NCBI GenBank assembly: GCA_039820405.1
Contig: JBCBQC010000041.1
Coordinates: forward strand, 1-51,883
DNA: 51,883 nucleotides
Source: CALLVY01 sp937899855
GTDB taxonomy: Bacteria > Bacteroidota > Bacteroidia > Chitinophagales > Saprospiraceae
Direction of reading: 5' to 3'
Each line of letters opens with the position of its first letter. Position 1 is the stretch's first letter. A program made the translations under genes and the position numbers. Positions 23,860 to 32,378 of this stretch are shown here, piece by piece. Below the pieces are notes generated by a model. That model had not been told where the DNA came from. It ran no database searches and saw nothing but the letters and a program-made list of their open reading frames with translations.

Positions 23860-24228
23860 CTACTGTACGGTAATGCGGTATTGCGGGGTGGGATTCAGGG
23901 GGCAGAAGTAAACGTATTCTCCCTTGGCGAGACTGACGGTTTGGGATTTTGCGGAGCTGCCATCTTTGACCGGTGCTTGGACGTAAGCGTTTTTGAGGTG
24001 ATGTTCGGGATCGGTCTGGCCTTTGGGAGCCAGGACGAAGCCCACCTCGTGATCGACGCCGTTGTTGGAAATTTCAAAAACGTAATCGCCTTCGGCCAGG
24101 GTCAGGCTTTGGATGGTAAAAGCTCCTTCGGTTTGCTCGAGTTGAATCGTCTTGGCGCTCTGGGCGTTTACGGTGGCACTGCCCAGGGCAAATACAAAGA
24201 ACAGCGTAGCAATCAGTAAATTTTTCAT
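23860..24228 (-). CDS. Secreted cupredoxin-like protein with incomplete copper site
   Basis: The 122-residue protein has a signal peptide (1-22, ending TVNA) and a cupredoxin-like beta-sandwich: GDYVFEISNNGVDHEVGFVL then GEYVYFCPLNPTPQYRITV. His60 and Cys109 occupy type-1 copper ligand positions, but the second His and Met expected soon after the Cys are absent (CPLNPTPQY). Copper binding is thus doubtful. It is likely periplasmic or surface-exposed. It is transcribed alone, with a terminator downstream; a function is not known to me. Confidence 0.72.
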   Translation of the reverse strand: MKNLLIATLFFVFALGSATVNAQSAKTIQLEQTEGAFTIQSLTLAEGDYVFEISNNGVDHEVGFVLAPKGQTDPEHHLKNAYVQAPVKDGSSAKSQTVSLAKGEYVYFCPLNPTPQYRITVQ

Positions 24229-24373
24229 GAGTATCTTTTTGACTTTGGTTGATAATGTATGTCGTGAAGTGTCGGTACAAAGATGCGGACCTTGGGGCCC
24301 ACTTCACTGGTCTTTTTTTCCCGACCACTGGACCAATTTTCCTTTCCCCCCCTCAGCGCCCCGCATTGCCACA

Positions 24374-24407
24374 CCAAAAGGGCCAGCAAGAAATCATCCT
24401 GCTGGCC
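24374..24407 (-). terminator. Terminator after the 1613-residue T9SS cargo gene
   Basis: GGCCAGCA (24381-24388) and TGCTGGCC (24400-24407) form a perfect 8-bp GC-rich stem with an 11-base loop, 65 bases past the stop. The minus strand then reads CTTTTGG, a short U-tract. Confidence 0.55.
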
Positions 24408-24471
24408 AACTTAGCAATACAACAAACTTAGATTCCAAAGCCCCCTAGTAGGGAGTCCGAAACCGGATCAA

Positions 24472-27400
24472 CTACTCCACCACAAACTTCTTCACTTGTA
24501 GCTGATCGGCCATCTCAATCTGGAGGAGGTAGAGACCCGGCGTTTGGTGCTCCAATTCGAGGATGATCTGATCGGCCTGAGCGCCACGGTACTCCGCTTG
24601 GTAGACCACCTGGCCCACGGCGTTGTAGACGCGCAGTTGAATCGGCGTATCCGCCACCAGGCGCTCCTGGGCCTCCAGATAGAGCAGGCCCCGGCTGGGG
24701 TTGGGATACAAGCGCCACTCGGTAGCCTTGTCATCCAAGGAGTTCAAGGTCGCGGGCCGACGGCGACTGTTCAGACAGGGATCCGTCGTTCCACAGCTGC
24801 CCAATTGGTGCCCCTGTTCCAGGTGAGCAACTACCTGCTCTGGCTCCAGACACAGCTGGATGGGCTCGCCCAGATCCGAAATCTTGCAGACGAGTACGCG
24901 GGGGGAACGCCGCGGTCCGCAAACCACGTTGATGACGTGGACCGTAAATTCCTGCGTCAGCGAACAACCCGTCGCATCCGTAACGGTAACGGTGTAAGTG
25001 GTCGTAGTGGTGGGGCACACCTGGATGCTGTTGGTCGTCTCGCCGGTACTCCAGCTCACGGTGTAAGGCGCCAGTCCACCACTGGGGTAGATACTCAGGT
25101 CGGTACAGGACATGGGTTCGTAACCGTGGTAAACGGTTTCGCAGGTCGACGTGGGGTTGATGGCCAGCGGCGCGGTGATGATCAGGTTACTGACCACGTT
25201 GGTAGCCACGGGAGGGTTGCTGTCGAAGAAAATGTTGGCATCGTTGGTGACGGTGGTTTGGTTCGGAACGTTGGCCAGGGGCTGGATGCGGTATTTGAAC
25301 CAAGCACCCGCGTTGGGGGCCAAGTTGATGCCAGTGTAAGTGACTTCCAGCAAGCCACTGGGCGAAATGCTGGTTTGAGAAACGGGGTGGCTGCTCCCAA
25401 TCACCTGGAAGGTCGTCCAGTCCAAGTCGCCATCCAATTGGTCCTCAATACGGACGTCGAAAGCGGGGCTTTGTCCGATGTTGGAGAAATGGATGGTATA
25501 GGTCAGCGGTTCGTTGTCGACCACTCCGAGGTCGCCACAGCCCGCGGGAAAGACCAGCTTATAGTTGGGATCGCAGGAGCAGGTATCGTTGTAAGCCACC
25601 CCATCGACGGCCGTACTCGGGAGGCTATCGCAAGTGTAGTTGGCCGAGGCCGTCGCCAGTACGGGCAGTACGAAACCCGATCCAAATTCCACCTGTACAC
25701 AGGCCGTGTAGCACTCCCCGGAACCCAACTGCGAACCCGTAGGCAGGGTCCAGGTCAGGACATTGCCGGGGTTGATACTGATGGTGCTGCCGATGGGACT
25801 TTGGGTATTGCAATCCGTCAAATCGGGCAGGGGTAAGACGGGCGAGGCATTGGGGGGCAGGGCGAGTTCGAATACGTTGACATCGATGGCGCTACAGCCT
25901 TCGTTGCTGAATTCGACGCAGTAGTCCCAGAGGAAATTCTCACAAGGCGTATTGATGAAGGGGCAGGTCTGTCCGGTCAAATTTCCGGCAAAACTACCAA
26001 TCAAGTTCACCTGTAGTTCGCAGCTGTCGGCCACCAGAATATCGGGGATGGAGCCACTGCTGGGTTGGTAACCAATGATGGGACCCGATCCACAGTTGGT
26101 GGCGTAATTGCCCGCCGGCAGCAGAATATCGTAGCTGAGGCCACCGAGTGGTAGCCACTGGCCGTAGAAACCGGTATTGTCGGTCGGTACGGAGTAAATG
26201 GTGCCGGAGGGCTGGGCTACGATGTTGACGTTGGCTCCGGCGAGTGGGGCGCCAATTCCACAGTTGTCCTCACAAAATACGTTACCCGACAGGTAAACCG
26301 CCTCGTCCTGACAAGCACTCAGGTAGACCGTGGTGGTATTGCTGATCTGATTCGCCGTAACGAAGTCGATACAGCAGTCGCCGTTCAGGTCGCCCGCCAT
26401 CACGTCGGTCGGTCGAAAGACCCCCGGGAAGTCGATAAACGAATTGAAACCTCCCGCAGCATTATTGAGGAAAACCCTTACGAAATAGGGCGCCGTATGT
26501 ACCGCCACCAGGATGTCCTGATGCCCATCGTTGTTCATATCGCGAACGTCGATGCCGACGGGTTGTCCACCCGTGGGGTAGCGGGCCCAAACGGGATTGG
26601 TGTTGTTGAGGTCAACGTTGACGATCAGTTCCGACGTCAACTGCATGGCCGCGATCATTTCCACCCCGGCTTGCCCATCGAGTTCGGCGAACTGGATGCC
26701 GCGGGGCCAGGTGCCCGCACCGGTATTGTAGGCGCGTTCGTTGCCCGGGCCGTTGGCAAAGACCCCATTCCCCTGGTTGAGGAAAACGTGTAGGTCATTG
26801 CTTCCCCCTCCGACTCCAAACGCGATGTCCGGTCCGTTGAGGCCATCCACATCCACAATTTTTATCTCCCAATAACTGATGGTGCTCGGCGCACTGAGGA
26901 CGATGGGCGCGGTGAATACCCCAGCGACGTTGTCGTAAACGTAGACTTCATTGGTAGCACCATTGGCCACGGCCAACTCGGGGAAATTGTCGCCATCAAA
27001 ATCGAAAAGCGCGGGTTCGCTGATAAAGCCCGGCGCCACTAAATTGATAGCGGGGAGGGGCGTCAGGTTAAACGTACCGGGCGTACTGGTATTGATCCAA
27101 ACGTCGATGGTACCACCGCTGACCGAGATGATGTCCGGCTGGCCATCGTTGTTGACGTCGGCGTAGGCCAAGGCTTCGCTTCCCCCATTGGCGGGCGTCA
27201 AGTCGATCGCGTCGGTGGGGAAGTTCGTTCCAAACTGACCATTCCCCAATCCCAGTTGGGCTCGGATTCCCGAACCGTTACTCAACAGATCGAGGACGTT
27301 GTCCTGATCGATGTCCCACAGGTAAATCCGACGTCCTCCCAGCATGGGATAGGTACTGCTCGCGGTATGACTCAAGGTAGCCTGGGGGCTACCCACACTG

Positions 27401-29313
27401 TTGATGGAAAAGTTTTGCACCGCCGTACAGCAGGCGGCATCCGTCACGGTAACGTTGTAGGTTCCCGGACACAACTGAGTGAGTTGGGAGCCACCAGTGG
27501 CACCGGTGCTCCACTGAATTTGATAGGGAGCCGTTCCGCCATTGATCAACAGGTCGGCCGTCCCTTCACATTCCCCCAGACAGACGTCTTCGGTGTCGAC
27601 AGTGAGTTGGAGGTTGCAACACGGATCGACGGTGACGCAGGTCTGTTCTTCACAGGGCGTACCATTGAGCAAGGTACTGGTAGTCAGGCAGAGGGTACCA
27701 CCGGAAGGAGGCCAGGTGATGGTAGCGAAAGGGCCGTTGAGCTGGTAAGGCGCTTGGCCGGAGCAGGCGTCGGGGGTGACGTCCCAGGTGTAGGTCACGT
27801 TAAAAGCCAAGATGCAGGCGGAGTAGCTCTGCGTCAGCCCGGCACACAGGTCGGTGGCCCCGTTGAGACAGGAGGAGGCCGGCGCCACTACGTTGATGTT
27901 GATGCATTCCTGGCTCACGCAGCCATCCGCATTGGTCAGCTCGCAGCAGAGGGTACCCCCCGTTGGGCCCCAGGTAGTCGTAGCCAGGTTGCTGTTGGGA
28001 TTGGTGGTGACGGTGCCTCCCGTGGCGGTCCACTGGTAAGTGATGCCAACACCGGTTACCGAAGCGGCGTGGGTGGTGACCAGGGGCTGGCCCGTGTCAC
28101 AAAAGTCGGTCAGGCCATTGATCGTAAAGGGGGTGGTGGGGAGGATGGTGATGGTAATGCATTCCTGACTGACGCAGCCATCCGCATTGGTCAACTCGCA
28201 GCAGAGGGTCCCCCCCGTTGGGCCCCAGGTGGTGGTGACCAGGTTGCTGTTGGGATTGGCGTTGACGGTGCCCCCCGTGGCGGTCCACTGGTAGCTGATG
28301 CCAATACCGGTTACCGAAGCGGCGTGGGTAGTGACCAGGGGTTGGCCCGGATCGCAGAAGTCGGTCAGGCCATTGATCGTAAAAGAGGTGCCCGGGAGAA
28401 CGGTGACGCTCTGGGTAGCGACGTCGCTAAAGGGGCCATCACTACCGGTGAGGGTAACGGTGTAAACGCCGGGGTTGGTGTAGGTGTGGGTGGGGCTGTA
28501 CTGGGTAGAGCCGTTGCCATCACCAAAGTTCCAGGAGGCATTGGGGAGACAGACCGAGGTATTGGTAAAAGTGACCGGGTCGCCGACGCAGACGGGGGCG
28601 CTGGTGCTAAAACTAGCCTCGCGGGGAATGACGACAACGTTTTTGACGACGTTCTGGGTGTCGATACAAAAGCCCGTACCCGTACCCGATTGGTTGCTAA
28701 AGGTGGTAATGACTTCGTAGTTGACCACGTAGGTGCCCACTTGGGCGTAGGTGTGGGTGGGGTTGGGCTGGGTGGAGCCGTTGCCATCGCCAAAATCCCA
28801 GCTGTGAAAGTGATTGAACAAGTTTCCGTTGATCAGGCTGGTTTGATTGGTAAACGCCACGGGGTCGCCCTCACAAATGATGAGGGGACTGGCGGCGGAG
28901 TTGTTCATCAAAAAGCCGGTGACTACTTCGGGCATGGATAACGTGAAGTCTTGCACTACCTGAATAAATCCACCCACCGAGTACAACTCGATGCGGTAGG
29001 TTACTCCCGGAGTAAACAGGCTGACCGGTAAGGCCAGGGGGGTAAGATCGGTGGTGACGTAAGTTTGGATGGGGTTGTTGGAACCACCGAGTTCGAGCAA
29101 ATGCCAGCTGAAGAAGTTATCGCAAGCACTGGTGGGATTGGGAAGGTTGTTACAGTCGTAGGAACTTGACGAATTCGTGGAGGTGTTGACGACCAGCACC
29201 GGTTCGTTGGGGCAGTCTGGCAGACAGAGAAAAAAGCCGTACGTACAATCGACGTTTGACCAGGCGTTGGTCAACAACAGAAAGGTACCGCAAAGTAATA
29301 AGAAACGTTTCAT
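24472..29313 (-). CDS. Giant secreted T9SS cargo protein with PKD, FG-GAP and repeat domains
   Basis: The 1613-residue protein has a signal peptide (1-19). Two PKD domains (about 150-325) show WDFGDGNGSTQPNPTHTYAQ and WNFGDGNGSTQYSPTHTYTN. Two near-identical 85-residue repeats follow (about 304-473). Next come Cys-rich modules, an FG-GAP/VCBS-like beta-propeller (about 655-985; DIDQDNVLDLL, DVNNDGQPDII, DMNNDGHQDIL), a CNA-B-like module, a DUF11/DUF7619-like segment (about 1250-1375), and a T9SS type A sorting domain (about 1535-1613) starting WRLYPNPSRG. It should cross the outer membrane by T9SS and act as a surface or released adhesin. The ligand is unknown. It is monocistronic, with a terminator downstream. 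Confidence 0.9.
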   Translation of the reverse strand: MKRFLLLCGTFLLLTNAWSNVDCTYGFFLCLPDCPNEPVLVVNTSTNSSSSYDCNNLPNPTSACDNFFSWHLLELGGSNNPIQTYVTTDLTPLALPVSLFTPGVTYRIELYSVGGFIQVVQDFTLSMPEVVTGFLMNNSAASPLIICEGDPVAFTNQTSLINGNLFNHFHSWDFGDGNGSTQPNPTHTYAQVGTYVVNYEVITTFSNQSGTGTGFCIDTQNVVKNVVVIPREASFSTSAPVCVGDPVTFTNTSVCLPNASWNFGDGNGSTQYSPTHTYTNPGVYTVTLTGSDGPFSDVATQSVTVLPGTSFTINGLTDFCDPGQPLVTTHAASVTGIGISYQWTATGGTVNANPNSNLVTTTWGPTGGTLCCELTNADGCVSQECITITILPTTPFTINGLTDFCDTGQPLVTTHAASVTGVGITYQWTATGGTVTTNPNSNLATTTWGPTGGTLCCELTNADGCVSQECININVVAPASSCLNGATDLCAGLTQSYSACILAFNVTYTWDVTPDACSGQAPYQLNGPFATITWPPSGGTLCLTTSTLLNGTPCEEQTCVTVDPCCNLQLTVDTEDVCLGECEGTADLLINGGTAPYQIQWSTGATGGSQLTQLCPGTYNVTVTDAACCTAVQNFSINSVGSPQATLSHTASSTYPMLGGRRIYLWDIDQDNVLDLLSNGSGIRAQLGLGNGQFGTNFPTDAIDLTPANGGSEALAYADVNNDGQPDIISVSGGTIDVWINTSTPGTFNLTPLPAINLVAPGFISEPALFDFDGDNFPELAVANGATNEVYVYDNVAGVFTAPIVLSAPSTISYWEIKIVDVDGLNGPDIAFGVGGGSNDLHVFLNQGNGVFANGPGNERAYNTGAGTWPRGIQFAELDGQAGVEMIAAMQLTSELIVNVDLNNTNPVWARYPTGGQPVGIDVRDMNNDGHQDILVAVHTAPYFVRVFLNNAAGGFNSFIDFPGVFRPTDVMAGDLNGDCCIDFVTANQISNTTTVYLSACQDEAVYLSGNVFCEDNCGIGAPLAGANVNIVAQPSGTIYSVPTDNTGFYGQWLPLGGLSYDILLPAGNYATNCGSGPIIGYQPSSGSIPDILVADSCELQVNLIGSFAGNLTGQTCPFINTPCENFLWDYCVEFSNEGCSAIDVNVFELALPPNASPVLPLPDLTDCNTQSPIGSTISINPGNVLTWTLPTGSQLGSGECYTACVQVEFGSGFVLPVLATASANYTCDSLPSTAVDGVAYNDTCSCDPNYKLVFPAGCGDLGVVDNEPLTYTIHFSNIGQSPAFDVRIEDQLDGDLDWTTFQVIGSSHPVSQTSISPSGLLEVTYTGINLAPNAGAWFKYRIQPLANVPNQTTVTNDANIFFDSNPPVATNVVSNLIITAPLAINPTSTCETVYHGYEPMSCTDLSIYPSGGLAPYTVSWSTGETTNSIQVCPTTTTTYTVTVTDATGCSLTQEFTVHVINVVCGPRRSPRVLVCKISDLGEPIQLCLEPEQVVAHLEQGHQLGSCGTTDPCLNSRRRPATLNSLDDKATEWRLYPNPSRGLLYLEAQERLVADTPIQLRVYNAVGQVVYQAEYRGAQADQIILELEHQTPGLYLLQIEMADQLQVKKFVVE
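27895..28404 (-). repeat. Tandem 255-bp (85-residue) in-frame duplication inside the T9SS cargo gene
   Basis: Two consecutive units (27895-28149 and 28150-28404) have an exact period of 255 bases. They encode almost the same 85 residues, each with FTINGLTDFCD, LVTTHAASVTG, YQWTATGGTV and GGTLCCELTNADGCVSQECI. The DNA identity is high, so the duplication is recent or kept by gene conversion. Confidence 0.85.
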
Positions 29314-29511
29314 AAATAATGGTTTTAGAGATAGTGAAATGACGTTTGCTCATCAATTTATCACGGATTGGGGGGGGAAGCTGAGAAAGTAGGATGAAGG
29401 ATGGGTTGGATTTAGTATACGAGGGGGGAGCTTTAGTTATCGTAAAATCCGCTTGGTGGACAAACGGAAAAAATTTCCTAAATTGGGCAGCTCACTAGTG
29501 CACTACCCGCC

Positions 29512-30957
29512 ATGGCCCTTTCGATTTTTCGCCGACTGAAGATTCCCCACGTCTTTGCCCTCCTGCTGGGGGTGATTTTCTTTTGTAGCTTGCTGACCTA
29601 CGTCGTTCCCTCGGGAGAGTACCAGCGTCAGGAACGCCAGATTGGCGAACTCACCCGTACGATGGTGCTGCCCAATACGTTCGAAAGCCTGCCCAAGCAC
29701 TATTCGCTCCAGGGTGTACTCTGGGGAGAGGCGGTCGAGGGCCAGGCCACACCGGTCGGGATTCTTCAGTTTCTTTCGGCCATTCCGCGGGGCCTGGAGC
29801 AGTCGGCCGACATCATCTTTTTTATCTTTATCATCGGTGGGGTCTTTGGCATTCTACAACGGACTGGTGCCATCACCGCCGCCATCCGTAGCCTGGTCAA
29901 CCGCTTTGCCAATTCGGGGCCCTTGCTCACCATCATTCTGGTATTGGTCATTTCGATCAGCGGCTCTACACTGGGAATGGGGGAAGAATTTATTCCCCTG
30001 GTGCCCATCTTTTTATTCGTCTCCAAAGAATTGGGCTACGATCGCATCTACGGCCTGGCCCTGGTCATGCTCGCGGCCGACATTGGCTTTGCCGCCGCCA
30101 CCACCAATCCCTTTACCGTCCAGATTGCCCAGGGCATCGCCGAGGTACCGCTGGGGGGCGACATTGGCTTCCGGCTGATCTTTTACGCCGCCTGCTTGGC
30201 CATCACCCTGACTTACCTGCTCCGCTACGGCGCCCGCGTCAAAAAAGACCCTAGCCAGTCCATCATGGCGGGGGACGACTTTTCCCTGGCCGAGTTCCAG
30301 TTGGAAGAGCAGCAGCTGCGGCCGGCCCACTTGTGGATTTTGTTCGTCAGTGCCCTGATCTTTAGCTTCATCATCTACGCGGTGCAGAACATGGGTTGGT
30401 GGCTCAACGAGATGGCCGGCGGTTTTATCCTCATTGGCATCCTGGCCGCACTGATCGGCCGCCTGTCCGTAGAGGAAGCCACCAAGGCTTTTACCCACGG
30501 CATGACGGAGATGGTGGTGGCCGCGCTGGTGGTCGGCTTTGCCCGGGGCATTCAGGTGGTGCTGATGGATGGTAAAATCATGGATTCTCTGATCTTTTAC
30601 GCCGCGCAGGTCCTACAGTCCTTCCCCAAGGTAGTGGCCGCGGAGGGCATGCTGGTGTTTCAGTCGCTGCTCAACTTCTTTATCCCCTCCGGCTCGGGGC
30701 AAGCCGCTACTACCATGCCCCTCATGGCGCCCCTATCCGACGTGCTCGGCCTCGACCGCCAGACCGCCGTTTTCGCCTTTACCTGCGGCGATGGCTTTTC
30801 GAACACCATCATTCCCACTTCCGGCGTATTGATGGCCATGCTGGCCCTGGCCAAGATTCCTTACGACAAGTGGTTGCGCTTTATGCTGCCGCTGTTTTTA
30901 CAGCTGATCCTGGCCTCGGCCATCTTCCTGGCCATCACCGTGTACTGGTACCAATAG
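29512..30957 (+). CDS. YfcC family (C4-dicarboxylate/arginine-type) membrane transporter
   Basis: The 481-residue protein has about 12 hydrophobic helices and the YfcC-family features: an N-terminal IPHVFALLLGVIFFCSLLTYVVPSGEY-like segment, SGSTLGMGEEFIPLVPIFL, AADIGFAAATTNPFTVQIAQ, and LNFFIPSGSGQAATTMPLMA near the C-terminus. Members of this ion-transporter family include arginine/ornithine or dicarboxylate carriers; the substrate here is unknown. It runs opposite to the flanking T9SS gene, with 198 bases between their starts, and no partner gene follows within 400 bases. Confidence 0.87.
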   Translation: MALSIFRRLKIPHVFALLLGVIFFCSLLTYVVPSGEYQRQERQIGELTRTMVLPNTFESLPKHYSLQGVLWGEAVEGQATPVGILQFLSAIPRGLEQSADIIFFIFIIGGVFGILQRTGAITAAIRSLVNRFANSGPLLTIILVLVISISGSTLGMGEEFIPLVPIFLFVSKELGYDRIYGLALVMLAADIGFAAATTNPFTVQIAQGIAEVPLGGDIGFRLIFYAACLAITLTYLLRYGARVKKDPSQSIMAGDDFSLAEFQLEEQQLRPAHLWILFVSALIFSFIIYAVQNMGWWLNEMAGGFILIGILAALIGRLSVEEATKAFTHGMTEMVVAALVVGFARGIQVVLMDGKIMDSLIFYAAQVLQSFPKVVAAEGMLVFQSLLNFFIPSGSGQAATTMPLMAPLSDVLGLDRQTAVFAFTCGDGFSNTIIPTSGVLMAMLALAKIPYDKWLRFMLPLFLQLILASAIFLAITVYWYQ

Positions 30958-31363
30958 GGAAAAGAGGCGGATGGGAGCGACCGTTTTTTCAAAAAGGGCA
31001 AAAAAATAAAAAAAATTTATCCTTATTTTACGGGGCTTCCAAGCGACACATTACGATTTCAACCAAATGACTTTATGGAATTTTACCCTCCGGAGCGTCT
31101 ATGTAGCGTCTTTTCTCTAGTTCGCGAGTCGGGAAAAGACGACTTTTTCGACTTCACCAGAACTAGGGTTCTGGGTTGGGTTTGGCGGAGCTTTGTACTG
31201 CGAGGTTTCCGCAAAGGGGGGCGGCAAACGGCTGCACCTTGAGGGCGGGCTCCCACCCCATTAGGCGAATACCATCCACTCCCCCAATCGCCACAAAATC
31301 AAAACTGATTCTCCGCTTAAAAACACCACCATTCCAACAACAAATTTACAAAACCTCCAAGCC
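30958..31363. other. Intergenic region, 406 bp
   Basis: This gap separates the YfcC-type transporter and the esterase, both plus strand. It contains an A-rich stretch (about 31000-31020) and one terminator-like hairpin (31107-31148). No open frame with family resemblance was seen. Confidence 0.5.
31107..31148 (+). terminator. Terminator-like hairpin between the transporter and esterase genes
   Basis: CGTCTTTTC (31107-31115) pairs perfectly with GAAAAGACG (31133-31141) and is followed by AC and five T (31144-31148). It lies about 150 bases past the transporter stop, far for a terminator but the only one seen in the gap. Confidence 0.5.
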
Positions 31364-32305
31364 ATGCGTCTCCTCCTCCCCCTCGTCGGTCTCCTCTTCA
31401 GCCAGTGCGACCTCCGTCCCCCCGATCCCATCCCCGCCCCCCTGCAAGTCGATGGTGGAACGGTCGAACGACTCTCCGATTTCCCCTCCCACTTCGTCGC
31501 CCCACGCAACGTCGACGTCTGGCTGCCCGAAGGCTACGGCGACGGTACCTCCTATCCCGTCCTGTACCTGCACGACGGACAGATGCTCTACGATGCCAGC
31601 ACGACCTGGAACGGACAAGAATGGGGCATCGACGAAACGATGGGCCAACTCCTCCGCCAGGCCAGCATCCGCCCCGCCATCATCGTGGGCATCTGGAACT
31701 CCGACGCCACGCGCCACGCCGATTATTTTCCACAACGCCCCTTCGAAAACCTCTCCCCAAGCTACCGGGAGTCGCTCCTACAAAAAACCAAACCCGGTAC
31801 CGATGCCCCCCTCTTTGCCGCCGCAGTACAATCGGATCGCTACCTCCAATTCATCACCGAAGAACTCAAACCCACCATCGACCGACAGTACGCCACCCTC
31901 CCCGAGCGCGAGCACACCTTTATCGGTGGCTCCAGCATGGGAGGCCTGATTTCCATGTACGCCCTCTGCGAATACCCCGAAGTATTCAGTGCCGCTGCCT
32001 GTCTGTCCACCCACTGGCCAGGAATCTTTGAGGTGGAAAACAATCCCATTCCCGACGCCTTTATTGCTTACCTCCGGGAGCAACTACCCGACCCGGGAAC
32101 GCAGCGCTGGTACTTCGACTACGGTACGGCAACCCTGGATACGCTGTACGAACCCTTTCAGGTGCGGGTCGATGAAATCTTTCGGGAAAAGGGGTACCCC
32201 ACAGCAGACTGGCAAAGCCTTAAATTTGCGGGTGCCGACCATTCCGAAAATGCCTGGCGGCGGCGCCTGGCCGTTCCCCTCCAATTCCTACTGGGCCCCC
32301 AATAA
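31364..32305 (+). CDS. Esterase-D-type alpha/beta hydrolase, probable lipoprotein
   Basis: The 313-residue protein begins with a hydrophobic signal ending LLFSQC (Cys15), a possible lipidation site. It then shows the alpha/beta hydrolase fold of the enterochelin esterase/esterase D family: VDVWLPEGYGDGTSYPVLYL, HDGQMLYD, the nucleophile elbow GGSSMGGLIS and DHSENAW holding the catalytic His. It likely cleaves esters in the periplasm or at the outer membrane. The true substrate cannot be told. It is convergent with the 1520-residue T9SS gene, with a terminator between. Confidence 0.86.
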   Translation: MRLLLPLVGLLFSQCDLRPPDPIPAPLQVDGGTVERLSDFPSHFVAPRNVDVWLPEGYGDGTSYPVLYLHDGQMLYDASTTWNGQEWGIDETMGQLLRQASIRPAIIVGIWNSDATRHADYFPQRPFENLSPSYRESLLQKTKPGTDAPLFAAAVQSDRYLQFITEELKPTIDRQYATLPEREHTFIGGSSMGGLISMYALCEYPEVFSAAACLSTHWPGIFEVENNPIPDAFIAYLREQLPDPGTQRWYFDYGTATLDTLYEPFQVRVDEIFREKGYPTADWQSLKFAGADHSENAWRRRLAVPLQFLLGPQ

Positions 32306-32333
32306 AAAAACCCTCCTCCCGAAGGAAGAGGGT
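32304..32333 (-). terminator. Terminator after the 1520-residue T9SS cargo gene
   Basis: ACCCTCCTCC (32310-32319) and GGAAGAGGGT (32324-32333) form a stem with one mismatch and a 4-base loop. The minus strand leaves it in seven T. It lies 45 bases past the T9SS gene stop and just after the esterase stop, so it may serve both convergent genes. Confidence 0.75.
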
Positions 32334-32378
32334 CATTCCAAGAACTGGTTTCAAATAGTTCCAGAACAGCATCTTATA

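Noticed and set aside
27256..28941. 561-codon open frame on the plus strand inside the 1613-residue T9SS gene
   Set aside because: It is exactly antisense to a gene with clear domains. Its Gly/Val/Ala-rich, low-complexity product is what the complement of Thr/Pro/Asn-rich codons gives.
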